From positions 1-54,265 of the forward strand of contig NZ_JAOART010000072.1 of assembly GCF_025210435.1 (NCBI RefSeq): a stretch of 54,265 nucleotides of DNA, given 5' to 3'. The translations under genes were made by a program, and so were the position numbers. This document shows positions 27,491 to 36,439 of the stretch, one piece after another. Origin of the DNA: Anaeromicrobium sp. Lineage in GTDB: Bacteria; Bacillota; Clostridia; Peptostreptococcales; Thermotaleaceae. Below the pieces are notes generated by a model. That model worked only from the letters and a program-made list of their open reading frames with translations. It made no database searches and had not been told where the DNA came from. The first letter of the stretch is position 1, and each line of letters starts with the position of its first letter.

Positions 27491-28555
27491 ATGAGTGTTA
27501 TAAATGAGATTACAAGAGAAAGTTGGATATTGAGTACTTTCCCAGAATGGGGAACATGGCTTAATGAAGAAATTGAAAACACTGTTGTTCAACCGGGAAC
27601 ATTTTCCATGTGGTGGTTGGGATGTACAGGCATATGGTTGAAAAGTGAAGGCAACTGCAATGTATTAGTGGATCTATGGGTGAAAACAGGAAAAACAACT
27701 AAGAATAAACCGCCAATGCCACCACATCATCAACATCGTAGAATGATTGGTGCATTGGAAATACAACCAAATTTAAGGAATATACCTGTTGTTATTGATC
27801 CTTTTAAAATAAAGGAAATCGATGCGGTTTTGGCTACTCATGACCACAAAGATCATATTGATGAGAATGTTGCAGCTGCTGTTTGTCAAAATACGGATGA
27901 TTCTGTGAAATTCATTGGTCCAAAAGCTTGTACAGATCTTTGGAGAGAATGGGGAGTACCAGAAGCTAGATTAGTCACTTTGTTGCCAGGTGAGACTTAT
28001 AAAGTGAAAGACATTGAAATTGTTGCTCTGGATTCATTTGACAGAACTGAATTAGTAACAGCACCAAAGGGCGTTGTTTTAAAAGACAAGATGCCATTAG
28101 ATATGGATGAGAAGGCGTTAAACTACTTGTTTAAAACCCCTGGAGGTAGTTTATATCATAGTGGTGATTCCCATTACTCAAATTATTATGCAAAACATGG
28201 AAATGATTATAAAATTGATGTTGCCTTAGGATCCTTTGGAGAAAACCCTAGAGGAATGACAGACAAAATGACTGCTGAAGGTATTTTGAGAATGGCTGAA
28301 TGTTTGAATACAAAAGTAGTTATTCCTATTCATCATGACCTTTGGACGAATTTTATGGCTGATCCAAAAGAAATCACTACTTTGTGGCATATGAAAAAAG
28401 ATCGTTTGAAATATGGATTTAAACCATATATTTGGCAGGTTGGAGGTAAATTCACTTGGCCTAATGATAAAGATGATATGGAATACATGTATAGAAGAGG
28501 CTTTGAAGATGCCTTTGGTACTGAACCAGATTTACCATTTAAATCTTTGCTATAG
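27491..28555 (+). CDS. ulaG: UlaG-type L-ascorbate-6-phosphate lactonase (metallo-beta-lactamase fold)
   Basis: In the ula pathway UlaG opens the lactone ring of ascorbate-6-phosphate in the cytoplasm. The 354-residue protein has the metal-binding motif THDHKDHID (about 116-124), the early GCTGIWLK segment, SGDSHYSN and the late IPIHHDLW with a metal-ligand His, as in UlaG. It is full length and intact. The ATG follows AGAAGGAAGG. It lies 44 bp after EIIC. Its presence suggests the imported phosphorylated substrate is a lactone. Confidence 0.9.
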   Translation: MSVINEITRESWILSTFPEWGTWLNEEIENTVVQPGTFSMWWLGCTGIWLKSEGNCNVLVDLWVKTGKTTKNKPPMPPHHQHRRMIGALEIQPNLRNIPVVIDPFKIKEIDAVLATHDHKDHIDENVAAAVCQNTDDSVKFIGPKACTDLWREWGVPEARLVTLLPGETYKVKDIEIVALDSFDRTELVTAPKGVVLKDKMPLDMDEKALNYLFKTPGGSLYHSGDSHYSNYYAKHGNDYKIDVALGSFGENPRGMTDKMTAEGILRMAECLNTKVVIPIHHDLWTNFMADPKEITTLWHMKKDRLKYGFKPYIWQVGGKFTWPNDKDDMEYMYRRGFEDAFGTEPDLPFKSLL

Positions 28556-28610
28556 ATTTAAGGTATTTAAGAATAAAGGATTAATAATATAGAAAAATTG
28601 GAGGGTAATT

Positions 28611-28889
28611 ATGAAAAAAATATTAGTAGCGTGTGGTAATGGAGTAGGGTCAAGTTTAATTGTTAAAATGAAAGTTCAAAAAGTATTTGCAGATATGAAT
28701 ATACCTTGTGATATCACTCATTCTAGCATAGGACAAGCAAAATCAGAAGCGAGTAAATTTGATTTCATAGTTATTTCAAAAATGTTTTTGAAAGAATTTG
28801 ACAATGTAATTGGTCCAAAGGTAATTGGTCTTGTCAATATACTTTCTGAGGATGAATTAAAAGAAAAACTGATTGAGGCAATGGAATAA
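28611..28889 (+). CDS. ulaB: PTS EIIB, ascorbate (UlaB) family
   Basis: A 92-residue phosphocarrier with the P-loop-like site ACGNGVGSS; Cys8 is the expected phosphorylation residue. It passes phosphate from EIIA to the sugar in EIIC. The length is typical. The ATG follows TTGGAGGG. It lies 55 bp after ulaG and 26 bp before the regulator gene. Confidence 0.92.
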   Translation: MKKILVACGNGVGSSLIVKMKVQKVFADMNIPCDITHSSIGQAKSEASKFDFIVISKMFLKEFDNVIGPKVIGLVNILSEDELKEKLIEAME

Positions 28890-28915
28890 AAGTTAATCCC
28901 AAAAGAGGTGAGTTA

Positions 28916-29872
28916 ATGGATTGTGAAGAACATCAATTGATACTTGATATTGCCGTTATGTATTACCTAGAAGATATGACTCAAAGTCAAATAGCAAAGG
29001 AAAAGTTAATATCGAGATCAAAGGTTTCTAGATTATTGAAAAAGGCAAGAAAAAAGAAAATAGTAGATATTAAAATCAATTATGATAGTGAAGCGTTTGA
29101 TATGTTGGAAGCGAAAATTAAGAGTAATTTTGATGTGGAGACTGTAATTATAACGAAAACCTTAAAGAATGAAATGAAAACTTTAAAAGAAGTATGTAAG
29201 GTTGCCTCGTTAGAGTTAACTAATTATCTTAGAGACGATTTGACATTAGGCATCTCTTGGGGACGTCATTTGGGTATGACAGCCAAATATCTAGTTAATC
29301 ATTACTACAATAATATAAGGGTAATAGAACTATTTGGTGCCATTAGTTATGATATGAACCAATTAGATTCCAATAGCGTTGGTAGGAAAATTTGCAATAA
29401 ATTAAATGCAATACTGTACCCTTTACCTGCACCTGTATGTATATTTGAACCTGATGCAAGAGCCACAATTATAAATACACCTATCGTTAAAAATGCTCTT
29501 GAAAAAGCAAATGAATGTGATTTGATTTTAACGAGTATTGGTACTATGGATAATGATAACCTTCAAGTTCTATGGAGCAATTATCTAGGTGAAGATATTA
29601 AGGATTCAGTCAAAAAAAGTGGAGGAGTGGGCTTTATATTAGCCCGTTTCTTTGATAAAAATGGAAAGTTTATTGAGTGTGAAATCAATGATAGTGTTAT
29701 AGGAATGAGTGTTGAAAATATTCATAAACAAAATATCTTTGCTATAGCTTCAGGAAAGCGAAAAAGTAGACCTATACTTGCTGCTTTAAGAGGTGGCCTT
29801 TTACAAACACTAGTAACAGACGAAGAAACGATTAGGAAAGTCCTTGAGTTACATGAGAAAGAAAAATATTAA
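28916..29872 (+). CDS. SorC/DeoR-type transcriptional regulator with sugar-binding domain
   Basis: A 318-residue SorC-family regulator. Residues about 20-45 form the helix-turn-helix (MTQSQIAKEKLISRSKVSRL), followed by a sugar-phosphate-binding domain with LTLGISWGR (about 103-111) and VRVIELFGA-like segment. Such proteins respond to the phosphorylated sugar of the operon they control. The ATG follows AAAGAGG. Its location between EIIB and the propeller protein makes local autoregulation likely, with the palindromes at 25915 and 25983 as candidate targets. Confidence 0.88.
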   Translation: MDCEEHQLILDIAVMYYLEDMTQSQIAKEKLISRSKVSRLLKKARKKKIVDIKINYDSEAFDMLEAKIKSNFDVETVIITKTLKNEMKTLKEVCKVASLELTNYLRDDLTLGISWGRHLGMTAKYLVNHYYNNIRVIELFGAISYDMNQLDSNSVGRKICNKLNAILYPLPAPVCIFEPDARATIINTPIVKNALEKANECDLILTSIGTMDNDNLQVLWSNYLGEDIKDSVKKSGGVGFILARFFDKNGKFIECEINDSVIGMSVENIHKQNIFAIASGKRKSRPILAALRGGLLQTLVTDEETIRKVLELHEKEKY

Positions 29873-29915
29873 AATTTGAAACTTTGAGATAGATTATGCA
29901 ACGGGGGAAGATTTA

Positions 29916-30938
29916 ATGAAGATAAAGAAAAAAAAATTAGGAGAATTAGAGCGAGTTTATGCAACTTGTATAATGGAGATTAATGATGAGTTGCATTATA
30001 TTGTAGCATCTGAAGGTGCATCAGAATGTAGGGCAATCAAAGCGAATACATTGGAAGAAACTGTGATTTGGGATGCACCAGGGGGTACAATGAATATTAT
30101 TCCAGTACCTGGTAGGAAAAACGAGTTTATTGCCACACAGAAATTTTTGCCAACTTTTAATTCAGCTGAATGTGAAATTGTTCATGCCATTTTAGATAAA
30201 GATAATAATTGGACAGTAACACCAATAATGAGGATTCCATATCTTCATAGATTTGACTTATTCATGATTGATGATGAATTACATTTGATCGGTGGTATGC
30301 TTTGTAATTCAAAGGCATTTAAAGAAGACTGGTCGGATCCAGGTCGCATAGTGACTGGTAAATTTCACGATGATTTAACAAAGGCCTTTGAACTTACCAC
30401 AGTTTATGATGGCATTACAAAGAACCATGGATTTTGTGCTGGAAATTGGAAGGGCAAAAGAGCTTTTTTTATAACAGGTGTTGAAGGTATATTTATTGCC
30501 TATCCTCCAGAAAAGAAAACCGATGAATGGATTATAGAACAATTATTTGATCATGAGGTATCAGATTGTGCACTTTGTGACATTGATGGTGATGGTAATA
30601 CAGAAATTGCTACAATTGAACTATTCCATGGCGATAAAGGTAAAATTTATAAAGAAATAGATAATCAATGGCAAGTGGTCTATGAGAGGGATTTTGAATT
30701 TGGCCATGTGGTTTGGGGAGGCATTATAGCAGGAAAACCAAGTTTTATCATAGGTGGTAGAAAAGGAACCATGGATCTTGTGTTATTCACCTATGATAAA
30801 GGAAAATTTGTTGAAACAGTAATTGATAATACAGGTGGTCCAAGTAATATTTCAGTTATAAATCTAGAAGATAAAGATGTAATCCTAGCTGCTAACAGAC
30901 AAATAGGTGAATATGCAGTTTATGAAATAACAGTATAG
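29916..30938 (+). CDS. Beta-propeller-like protein of unknown function in the PTS operon
   Basis: I do not recognise a named family. The 340-residue protein has no signal peptide or membrane segment. It is made of short beta-rich repeats with recurring motifs such as IDDELHLIGG, GNWKGKRAFFITG and GKPSFIIGGRKG, consistent with a six- or seven-bladed propeller. CDIDGDGNTEIATIE (about 220-234) is an FG-GAP/EF-hand-like calcium loop usually found in extracellular propellers. GGGGAAG precedes the ATG. Set between the regulator and EIIA, it is inferred to be a cytoplasmic enzyme or sensor for the imported substrate, for example an isomerase or lyase with a propeller fold. Confidence 0.65.
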   Translation: MKIKKKKLGELERVYATCIMEINDELHYIVASEGASECRAIKANTLEETVIWDAPGGTMNIIPVPGRKNEFIATQKFLPTFNSAECEIVHAILDKDNNWTVTPIMRIPYLHRFDLFMIDDELHLIGGMLCNSKAFKEDWSDPGRIVTGKFHDDLTKAFELTTVYDGITKNHGFCAGNWKGKRAFFITGVEGIFIAYPPEKKTDEWIIEQLFDHEVSDCALCDIDGDGNTEIATIELFHGDKGKIYKEIDNQWQVVYERDFEFGHVVWGGIIAGKPSFIIGGRKGTMDLVLFTYDKGKFVETVIDNTGGPSNISVINLEDKDVILAANRQIGEYAVYEITV

Positions 30939-30952
30939 AAAGTTGGGAAATT

Positions 30953-31402
30953 ATGATTAATGGATTTAAATTGAGTAAAAATTATATTCAACTTATAGAT
31001 AAAATTGAAAGTTGGCAAGAAGCGATTAAAGTATCTGCGCAACCGTTGCTAGCAAATGGAGATATTGAAAAGTCTTATATTGAATCGATGATTAACTCTG
31101 TTACAGAACACGGGCCATATATAGTCATAGCGCCTATGGTTGCTTTACCTCATGCAAGACCTGAAGCTGGAGCTAATAAAATGGCTTTTAGTGTTCTTAA
31201 ATTAAATGAACCAGTATATTTTACTGAAGATAAAGATGAAAATTATAAAGCGAGTTTGTTAATAACTTTATCATGTGTCGATTCGGATTCGCATTTACAG
31301 ATGCTTCAAGCACTTGTGGGTGTTTTATCTGATGAAGTTAAAAACAAGGCAATATTTGATGCATCTTCAGTTGATGACATATTGAGTATATTTAGTATCT
31401 AA
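30953..31402 (+). CDS. ulaC: PTS EIIA, mannitol/fructose-ascorbate (UlaC) type
   Basis: A 149-residue EIIA of the PTS type 2 family that takes phosphate from HPr and passes it to EIIB. The active site is ALPHARPE with His67 as the phosphorylated residue; the following NKMAFSVLKL is typical of the family. Length is normal. The ribosome site is weak (GTTGGGAAA). Its ATG is 14 bp after the propeller gene. A terminator 20 bp after its stop ends this transcription segment. Confidence 0.88.
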   Translation: MINGFKLSKNYIQLIDKIESWQEAIKVSAQPLLANGDIEKSYIESMINSVTEHGPYIVIAPMVALPHARPEAGANKMAFSVLKLNEPVYFTEDKDENYKASLLITLSCVDSDSHLQMLQALVGVLSDEVKNKAIFDASSVDDILSIFSI

Positions 31403-31421
31403 GAGCAAAAAAATAAAGCAT

Positions 31422-31452
31422 TAAGGGTATGCTTCCCAGCGTACCCTTTTTT
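31422..31452 (+). terminator. Intrinsic terminator between EIIA and ptsI
   Basis: AAGGGTA-GC and GC-TACCCTT form a stem with a short internal mismatch and a small loop, followed by TTTTTT. Only 27 bp separate it from the ptsI start, so partial read-through may feed ptsI-ptsH. Confidence 0.75.
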
Positions 31453-31479
31453 AAAAGAGTAGTGTAAGGGTGTGATAAT

Positions 31480-33195
31480 ATGAGTCTTAAAGGCATAGCA
31501 GCTTCTAGTGGGATTGCCTTTGGTAAGGTTTTCAAATATGAAAAAAAAGAAATGGTTATAACAGATAAAAAGACAGAGAATAAGGAAGAAGCCTTTGGAT
31601 TGCTTAAAAAAGCTATTGCTAAAAGCGAACAGGAGCTGGTAATCATAAGGGATGAAACAATCAGAAGAATTGATGAGGATCATGGTATGATTTTTAATGC
31701 CCATATTCAGATTCTTAAGGATCCTGAACTATACAGCCAAACGGTTCAAAAAATTGAATCTGAGCATCTGAATCCTGCAGCAGCATTTAAAGCCGTATCC
31801 GAACAGTTTGCAATGATATTTGACATGATGGACGATGCTTATATGAAAGAAAGAGCATCAGATATCAGAGATGTATCAGAAAGGGTACTGGCACATATCT
31901 TGGGGGTTGAACTGGTAGATTTTAAACAAATCAATGAACCTGTTATTGTGGTTGCGCAAGATTTGACACCATCGGATACAGCTCAATTGGATAAGGATTT
32001 AGTTGAGGGTTTTATCACTAATATAGGGGGAAGAACCTCCCATAGTGCTATTATGGCAAGAACATTGGAAATTCCAGCCATTGTAGGAACAAAGACTATC
32101 ATGGATGATGTAAATCATGGTGATATAGTAATACTAGATGGATTATCAGGGATTGTTGAAATCAACCCGAGTAAAGATCTAATTGATGAATATAAAAGAA
32201 AAGCAAAATCATATGAAGATCAAAAGAGAACATGGGCCATGTTGAAGGAGGAGGCCACAGTAACAGCCTGTGGACACCATGTGGAACTGGCTGCCAATAT
32301 TGGATCTCCCAAGGACCTTGAAGGGGTAATGAATAACGGCGGTGAGGGTGTGGGACTTTACAGAACAGAATTTTTGTACATGGATTCAGATGATTTTCCC
32401 ACAGAAGAGAAGCAGTTCGAAGCCTACAAGTCAGTTCTTGAAGGGTTGAATCCTAAACCTGTTGTAATTAGGACATTGGATATTGGTGGAGATAAGGAAC
32501 TGAAGTATATGGATATGCCCCATGAATTAAATCCTTTCTTGGGTCACAGAGCAGTGAGACTTTGTTTCGAAAAGAAAGAGATGTTTAAGACCCAACTAAG
32601 AGCTCTTCTAAGAGCAAGTAACTTTGGCAATCTTAAGATCATGTTTCCGATGATTGCAACATTAGAAGACTTTAGGCAGGCAGAGCGTATTTTAGAAGAA
32701 GCAAAGGCCGAACTCATTTCTGAAGGACAAAATGTGAGTGAGAATTTGGAAGTAGGGATTATGGTGGAAATACCTGCAGTGGCACTACTAGCTGATCAAT
32801 TCGCTAAAAAAGTAGATTTTTTCTCAATTGGCACAAATGATTTGATTCAGTATACCTTTGCAGCGGATAGAATGAATGAAAGGGTATCATACCTCTATCA
32901 GCCGTATAATCCATCATTACTGAGATTAATTAAACTTGTGATTGATGCAGCACATAGTGAAGGCAAGTGGGTTGGTATGTGTGGTGAGATGGCAGGAGAT
33001 GAGATTGCCATTCCGTTACTTTTAGGATTGGGATTGGATGAATTTTCCATGAGTGCATCGAGTATTTTACCAGCAAGGGATATTATTAAAGGCCTAACAA
33101 AGACTGAGATGGAAACATTGGCAAGTGAGGCACTCATGAAAGATACAAATGAAGCCGTTATAAAATTAGTAAAAAAGACATTGGGGGGAAAATAA
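31480..33195 (+). CDS. ptsI: PTS Enzyme I (phosphoenolpyruvate-protein phosphotransferase)
   Basis: Starts the PTS relay by moving phosphate from phosphoenolpyruvate to HPr. The 571-residue protein has the active-site [12 protein letters not shown] (His188), a PEP-binding domain with [23 protein letters not shown] and GMCGEMAGD (Cys about 501). Length is standard. The ATG follows AAGGGTGTGAT. HPr follows 1 bp after its stop, the reverse of the usual ptsH-ptsI order. Position next to the ula-like genes suggests either the general pts pair or a dedicated one. Confidence 0.96.
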   Translation: MSLKGIAASSGIAFGKVFKYEKKEMVITDKKTENKEEAFGLLKKAIAKSEQELVIIRDETIRRIDEDHGMIFNAHIQILKDPELYSQTVQKIESEHLNPAAAFKAVSEQFAMIFDMMDDAYMKERASDIRDVSERVLAHILGVELVDFKQINEPVIVVAQDLTPSDTAQLDKDLVEGFITNIGGRTSHSAIMARTLEIPAIVGTKTIMDDVNHGDIVILDGLSGIVEINPSKDLIDEYKRKAKSYEDQKRTWAMLKEEATVTACGHHVELAANIGSPKDLEGVMNNGGEGVGLYRTEFLYMDSDDFPTEEKQFEAYKSVLEGLNPKPVVIRTLDIGGDKELKYMDMPHELNPFLGHRAVRLCFEKKEMFKTQLRALLRASNFGNLKIMFPMIATLEDFRQAERILEEAKAELISEGQNVSENLEVGIMVEIPAVALLADQFAKKVDFFSIGTNDLIQYTFAADRMNERVSYLYQPYNPSLLRLIKLVIDAAHSEGKWVGMCGEMAGDEIAIPLLLGLGLDEFSMSASSILPARDIIKGLTKTEMETLASEALMKDTNEAVIKLVKKTLGGK

Positions 33196-33196
33196 A

Positions 33197-33463
33197 ATGG
33201 TAGTTAAGAGTTTTCGAGTTATAGATCCTGCGGGTATACATGCAAGACCTGCATCAATATTGTCACAAAAGGTAATGTCATACAAAGGAGATGTGAAAAT
33301 CAAGTTTGCTGAAAAAGAAGGAAACTTGAAGTCCATTATGTCAATTATGGCTTTGGGTATTAAACAAAATAGTGAGTTTTCAATTGCGGTTGATGGAGAG
33401 GGTTCGGAAGAAATGTTATTGTCGTTGGAATCCACATTAGTTGAAAATAATATTGTAAAATAG
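33197..33463 (+). CDS. ptsH: PTS phosphocarrier HPr
   Basis: An 88-residue HPr. GIHARPAS places the catalytic His at residue 15, and LKSIMSI places the regulatory Ser at residue 46, both as in Bacillus HPr. So it can act in transport and, through HPr kinase, in catabolite control (inferred). GGGGGGAAA overlaps the end of ptsI as its ribosome site. A very strong hairpin lies 120 bp downstream. Confidence 0.95.
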   Translation: MVVKSFRVIDPAGIHARPASILSQKVMSYKGDVKIKFAEKEGNLKSIMSIMALGIKQNSEFSIAVDGEGSEEMLLSLESTLVENNIVK

Positions 33464-33583
33464 AAGTAATCCATGGCTTTATGTCAAATGTTAGAGGTGT
33501 TAGTATTTATCTAGATATTTGAAGGTAAGATAGAAACGGCTAAGAAAATTATTAAAAAAATCATGAATTAATTGATAGAATAG

Positions 33584-33638
33584 ATTCATAATATAAAATA
33601 GGTCATAGCTATGCTATGACCTATTTTATATTATGAAT
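33584..33638. terminator. Perfect 26-bp hairpin between ptsH and the convergent thrE genes
   Basis: Two perfectly complementary 26-base arms (33584-33609 and 33613-33638) with a 3-base loop, AT-rich at the base and GGTCATAGC/GCTATGACC at the tip. It lies between convergent genes, so it most likely terminates both. The AT base supplies T-runs on both strands. Confidence 0.8.
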
Positions 33639-33656
33639 AATTCACTAAGGTAGCCA

Positions 33657-34118
33657 CTATTTATTTTTCAGCAAAGGGATTTTAGAAATTAGACGGATTT
33701 TCTTAAATAGTTTTGAAGTAGATGAAACTAGTACTACCCCTATTGCTATGGAACCAGCCACAAATATGGTATCACTGCCAGTTTTGGCAGCACTGTAAAA
33801 ATCATTGTTTATAATATCTAGCATGGTCAAGTACATACCATAACCTGGAACTAGAGGAACAATACCTGGGATTATAAATACGGTGACAGGCTTTTTGTTT
33901 GTTCTTGCAAATATTTCTCCTAATAGACCTATTACAGTGGCTCCTATAAAGCTTGATAAGGAAGCTGAATTAGTTATACCATTTAAATAGGTGTATAATG
34001 TCCAACCAATACTTCCCGTAATAGATCCGTATAAAATATCTTTTTTAGGAACATTAAAAAATATACAAAATCCCATTGTTGCTAAAAAAGAGTAAATAAA
34101 GTGAAGATATAAACTCAT
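33657..34118 (-). CDS. Threonine/serine exporter ThrE, small subunit (DUF3815/ThrE_2)
   Basis: A 153-residue membrane protein with about four to five segments: one near residues 1-20 (FIYSFLATMGFCIFFNV), then GSITGSIGWTLYTY, SFIGATVIGLLGEI, a PGIVPLVPGYGMYLTM turn and a final VAGSIAIGVVLVSS. It corresponds to the C-terminal half of ThrE. I chose ATG at 34118, whose A is the last base of the partner's TAA (TAATG), with GGAGGT eleven bases upstream. Longer frames reaching 34184 overlap the partner and lack a ribosome site. The split two-gene form is common in Firmicutes. Confidence 0.85.
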   Translation of the reverse strand: MSLYLHFIYSFLATMGFCIFFNVPKKDILYGSITGSIGWTLYTYLNGITNSASLSSFIGATVIGLLGEIFARTNKKPVTVFIIPGIVPLVPGYGMYLTMLDIINNDFYSAAKTGSDTIFVAGSIAIGVVLVSSTSKLFKKIRLISKIPLLKNK

Positions 34119-34891
34119 TAGAATGCACCTCCAAACCAGTGAACCCATAGTTGGAATACTATACCTATTCCAACGGCTATACATATGGCTGTGAATATGG
34201 CCTCAAATATTTTTGCAAGACCTCCTAGTAAATCCCCCGATATAAAGTCCCTAAGACCATTTGTAAAGGATACTCCAGGAACTAGGGGCATAATGGACCC
34301 AACTATTATCATATCTAAACTTTTCCCTATTCCAATGAAAGTAAATATTATGCCAAGTAGGCCTATGGTAGAGGATGCTAGGATTGTGGATAAAAAAGAA
34401 GTATCACTTATCTTATCTATTTGATCTGCCATGTATATAGATATCATGGATATTATAAATGCAGATACAAAATCTAGAAATTCACCACCAAATATAAGTG
34501 AAAAGAAACCACCTATAACCCCCGTAAAGAAAACTCTCATTAGAAGAGGATACTTAGCTGTCTTATCTATCTGTTTTAATTGAGATAGGGCTTTGTCCAC
34601 TCCTATAGTAGAGTTCACGTAATCCCTTGAAAAATCATTTACCATAGATACCTTATGAAGGTTTAGTGTTCGATTTTTAATTCTTTTGATAAAACTTATA
34701 CCATCCATCCTATCATCTGATACAAATATTCCTGTAGGTGTCACAAAAGCATTTACATGCTTTATATTTTTTGATGTACATATTCTGATTATAGTATCTT
34801 CAACCCTATATATTTCTGCTCCATTTTTAAGCATTATTTCTCCAGCGTAAAGAGCTATTCTTAGTATGCCTTTCTTTTCTGTTATAGTCAT
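34118..34891 (-). CDS. Threonine/serine exporter ThrE, large subunit (DUF1212)
   Basis: A 257-residue protein. The soluble N-terminal half carries the DUF1212 signature (MLKNGAEIYRVEDTI, about 20-34, and the FVTPTGIFVS segment); the C-terminal half has about five membrane segments with VGSIMPLVPGVSFTNGLRD. It forms one exporter with the next gene, which starts within its stop codon. The family in Corynebacterium exports threonine and serine; the substrate here is inferred. AAGGAGTGA precedes the ATG. Confidence 0.87.
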   Translation of the reverse strand: MTITEKKGILRIALYAGEIMLKNGAEIYRVEDTIIRICTSKNIKHVNAFVTPTGIFVSDDRMDGISFIKRIKNRTLNLHKVSMVNDFSRDYVNSTIGVDKALSQLKQIDKTAKYPLLMRVFFTGVIGGFFSLIFGGEFLDFVSAFIISMISIYMADQIDKISDTSFLSTILASSTIGLLGIIFTFIGIGKSLDMIIVGSIMPLVPGVSFTNGLRDFISGDLLGGLAKIFEAIFTAICIAVGIGIVFQLWVHWFGGAF

Positions 34892-34975
34892 GATGTCACT
34901 CCTTATTCCTTTGATCTTAGATATATTTAAAGTGGATTATCATAGAATTATATAAAATCAAATCTATTACTTAAA

Positions 34976-35014
34976 TAAAAGACACCTCCAAATGAAATAT
35001 CAGAGGTGTTTTTT
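34976..35014 (-). terminator. Intrinsic terminator downstream of ychF
   Basis: ACACCTC and GAGGTGT pair across a 14-base loop; on the minus strand the stem is followed by CTTTTATTT. It is between the ychF stop (35053) and the thrE start (34891). On the plus strand it also ends in TTTTTT. Confidence 0.75.
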
Positions 35015-35052
35015 ATCTGCTCATGGTAAAACTTTAGTCAATACTCTTTTAT

Positions 35053-36144
35053 CTACACGTTAAATCTAAAGATAATTACATCTCCATCTTTAACTATATA
35101 ATCCTTACCTTCAAGTCTAACTAATCCCTTTTCCTTAGCAGCTGCCATAGAACCAGATCCTACTAGATCATCAAAGGCGATAGTTTCTGCACGGATAAAT
35201 CCTCTTTCCATATCAGTGTGAATCTTTCCTGCTGCCCCAGGAGCCTTAGTTCCTATTTTGATAGTCCAAGCACGGACCTCTTGAGGTCCAGCAGTTAAGA
35301 AACTCATAAGTCCTAATAATCTGTATCCAGCCTGTATAAGTCTATCTAGTCCTGACTCTGATAATCCTAGTTCCTCTAAGAACTCAGCCTTTTCATCATC
35401 TTCAAGTTGAGAAATCTCTTCCTCTATTTTAGCACATACTATAACTACTTCTGCATCTTCAGTTTTAGCATGTTCTTTAACCTCTTTAACCATGTGATTT
35501 TCTTCACCTGAGATTAAATCATCTTCAGATACGTTAGAAACGTAGATGATAGGTTTATATGATAGAAGATTAAATCCCCTAACCATTTCCTTTTCATCAT
35601 CTGTTAGATCAAGAACACGAGCTGATTGTCCATTTTCTAATACTTCTTTAACTCTTTCTAATAATTCAACTTCAGCCTTTAATGACTTATCTGACTTTAA
35701 AAGTTTTTTAGCTTTCATAAGTCTTCTATCTATAATCTCAATATCTGAGAATATTAATTCAAGGTTGATAGTTTCAATATCTCTAAGAGGTCCTACAGAA
35801 CCATCCACGTGTACTACGTTTGGATCTTCAAAACATCTTACTACATGTACTATAGCTTCAACCTCTCTAATGTGAGATAAAAACTTGTTTCCAAGACCTT
35901 CACCCTTAGAAGCTCCCTTTACAAGTCCTGCAATATCATAAAATTCAATTGCAGTAGGAACTAATTTTTTAGAATCGTATATTTTTCTAAGTACCTCTAG
36001 TCTTTCATCAGGAACTGAAACAACTCCCACATTAGGATCTATCGTACAAAATGGATAATTTGCAGATTCTGCTCCTGCCTTAGTTACTGCGTTAAATAAT
36101 GTACTTTTACCTACGTTTGGTAAACCAACTATACCTAATTTCAT
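35053..36144 (-). CDS. ychF: Redox-regulated ATPase YchF (OBG family)
   Basis: A 363-residue OBG-family P-loop protein that prefers ATP and binds ribosomes. It has GLPNVGKSTLF (G1, about 6-16), the DIAGLVKGASKGEGLG switch II region (about 69-84), an NVSE segment (about 204-207) in place of NKxD, explaining ATP preference, and the C-terminal TGS domain (GPQEVRAWT and HTDMERGFIRAE). Length and motifs are standard. AAGGAAG precedes the ATG. It is a single-gene unit with its own terminator. Confidence 0.96.
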   Translation of the reverse strand: MKLGIVGLPNVGKSTLFNAVTKAGAESANYPFCTIDPNVGVVSVPDERLEVLRKIYDSKKLVPTAIEFYDIAGLVKGASKGEGLGNKFLSHIREVEAIVHVVRCFEDPNVVHVDGSVGPLRDIETINLELIFSDIEIIDRRLMKAKKLLKSDKSLKAEVELLERVKEVLENGQSARVLDLTDDEKEMVRGFNLLSYKPIIYVSNVSEDDLISGEENHMVKEVKEHAKTEDAEVVIVCAKIEEEISQLEDDEKAEFLEELGLSESGLDRLIQAGYRLLGLMSFLTAGPQEVRAWTIKIGTKAPGAAGKIHTDMERGFIRAETIAFDDLVGSGSMAAAKEKGLVRLEGKDYIVKDGDVIIFRFNV

Positions 36145-36231
36145 TCTATTTATCTTCCTTTCAAATTCGTTCTACGACATATTCATACAAATTAGATTAT
36201 AACCCATATAAAAAACTAGTTCAACAACTAT

Positions 36232-36391
36232 AAGGCATATGAAAAAAATAAATTAGTTAATTTCCTGAGGAATTTGGAGGATTTTCAAGGAATGGTGAGG
36301 GAGCATATTAAACATATGTAAGCGATTCTATAACGAAGAAAATGATTTAAATAACCAGTGAAATGACTAATTTATTTTTGAATATGCCTAA
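36232..36391. repeat. MITE-like inverted repeat element upstream of 36440 gene
   Basis: Imperfect inverted arms of about 30 bases (36232-36262 and 36358-36391) share the AGGCATAT and AAATAAATTAGT blocks and enclose about 95 bp. The right end also contains a local palindrome, ATATGCCTAAGGCATAT. It has no coding content and differs in sequence from the main repeat family. The gap 36145-36439 holds this and nothing else I can name. Confidence 0.5.
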
Positions 36392-36439
36392 GGCATATGA
36401 AAACAATAATTTAAATATAAATATAGTAGGGGGTGTAGT

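Noticed and set aside
26025-31402. A complete L-ascorbate utilisation operon
   Set aside because: Transport proteins and the lactonase match, but the decarboxylase and epimerases (ulaD, ulaE, ulaF) are not in the window, so I keep the substrate open.
31399-31704. Minus-strand open frames across the start of ptsI
   Set aside because: They overlap the strongly conserved Enzyme I N-terminus and the terminator at 31422-31452, with no recognisable protein.
33464-33583. A short coding remnant after ptsH (frame ending KKIIKKIMN)
   Set aside because: The frame is under 20 codons, has no start or ribosome site, and such Lys/Ile runs are expected by chance in this AT-rich DNA.
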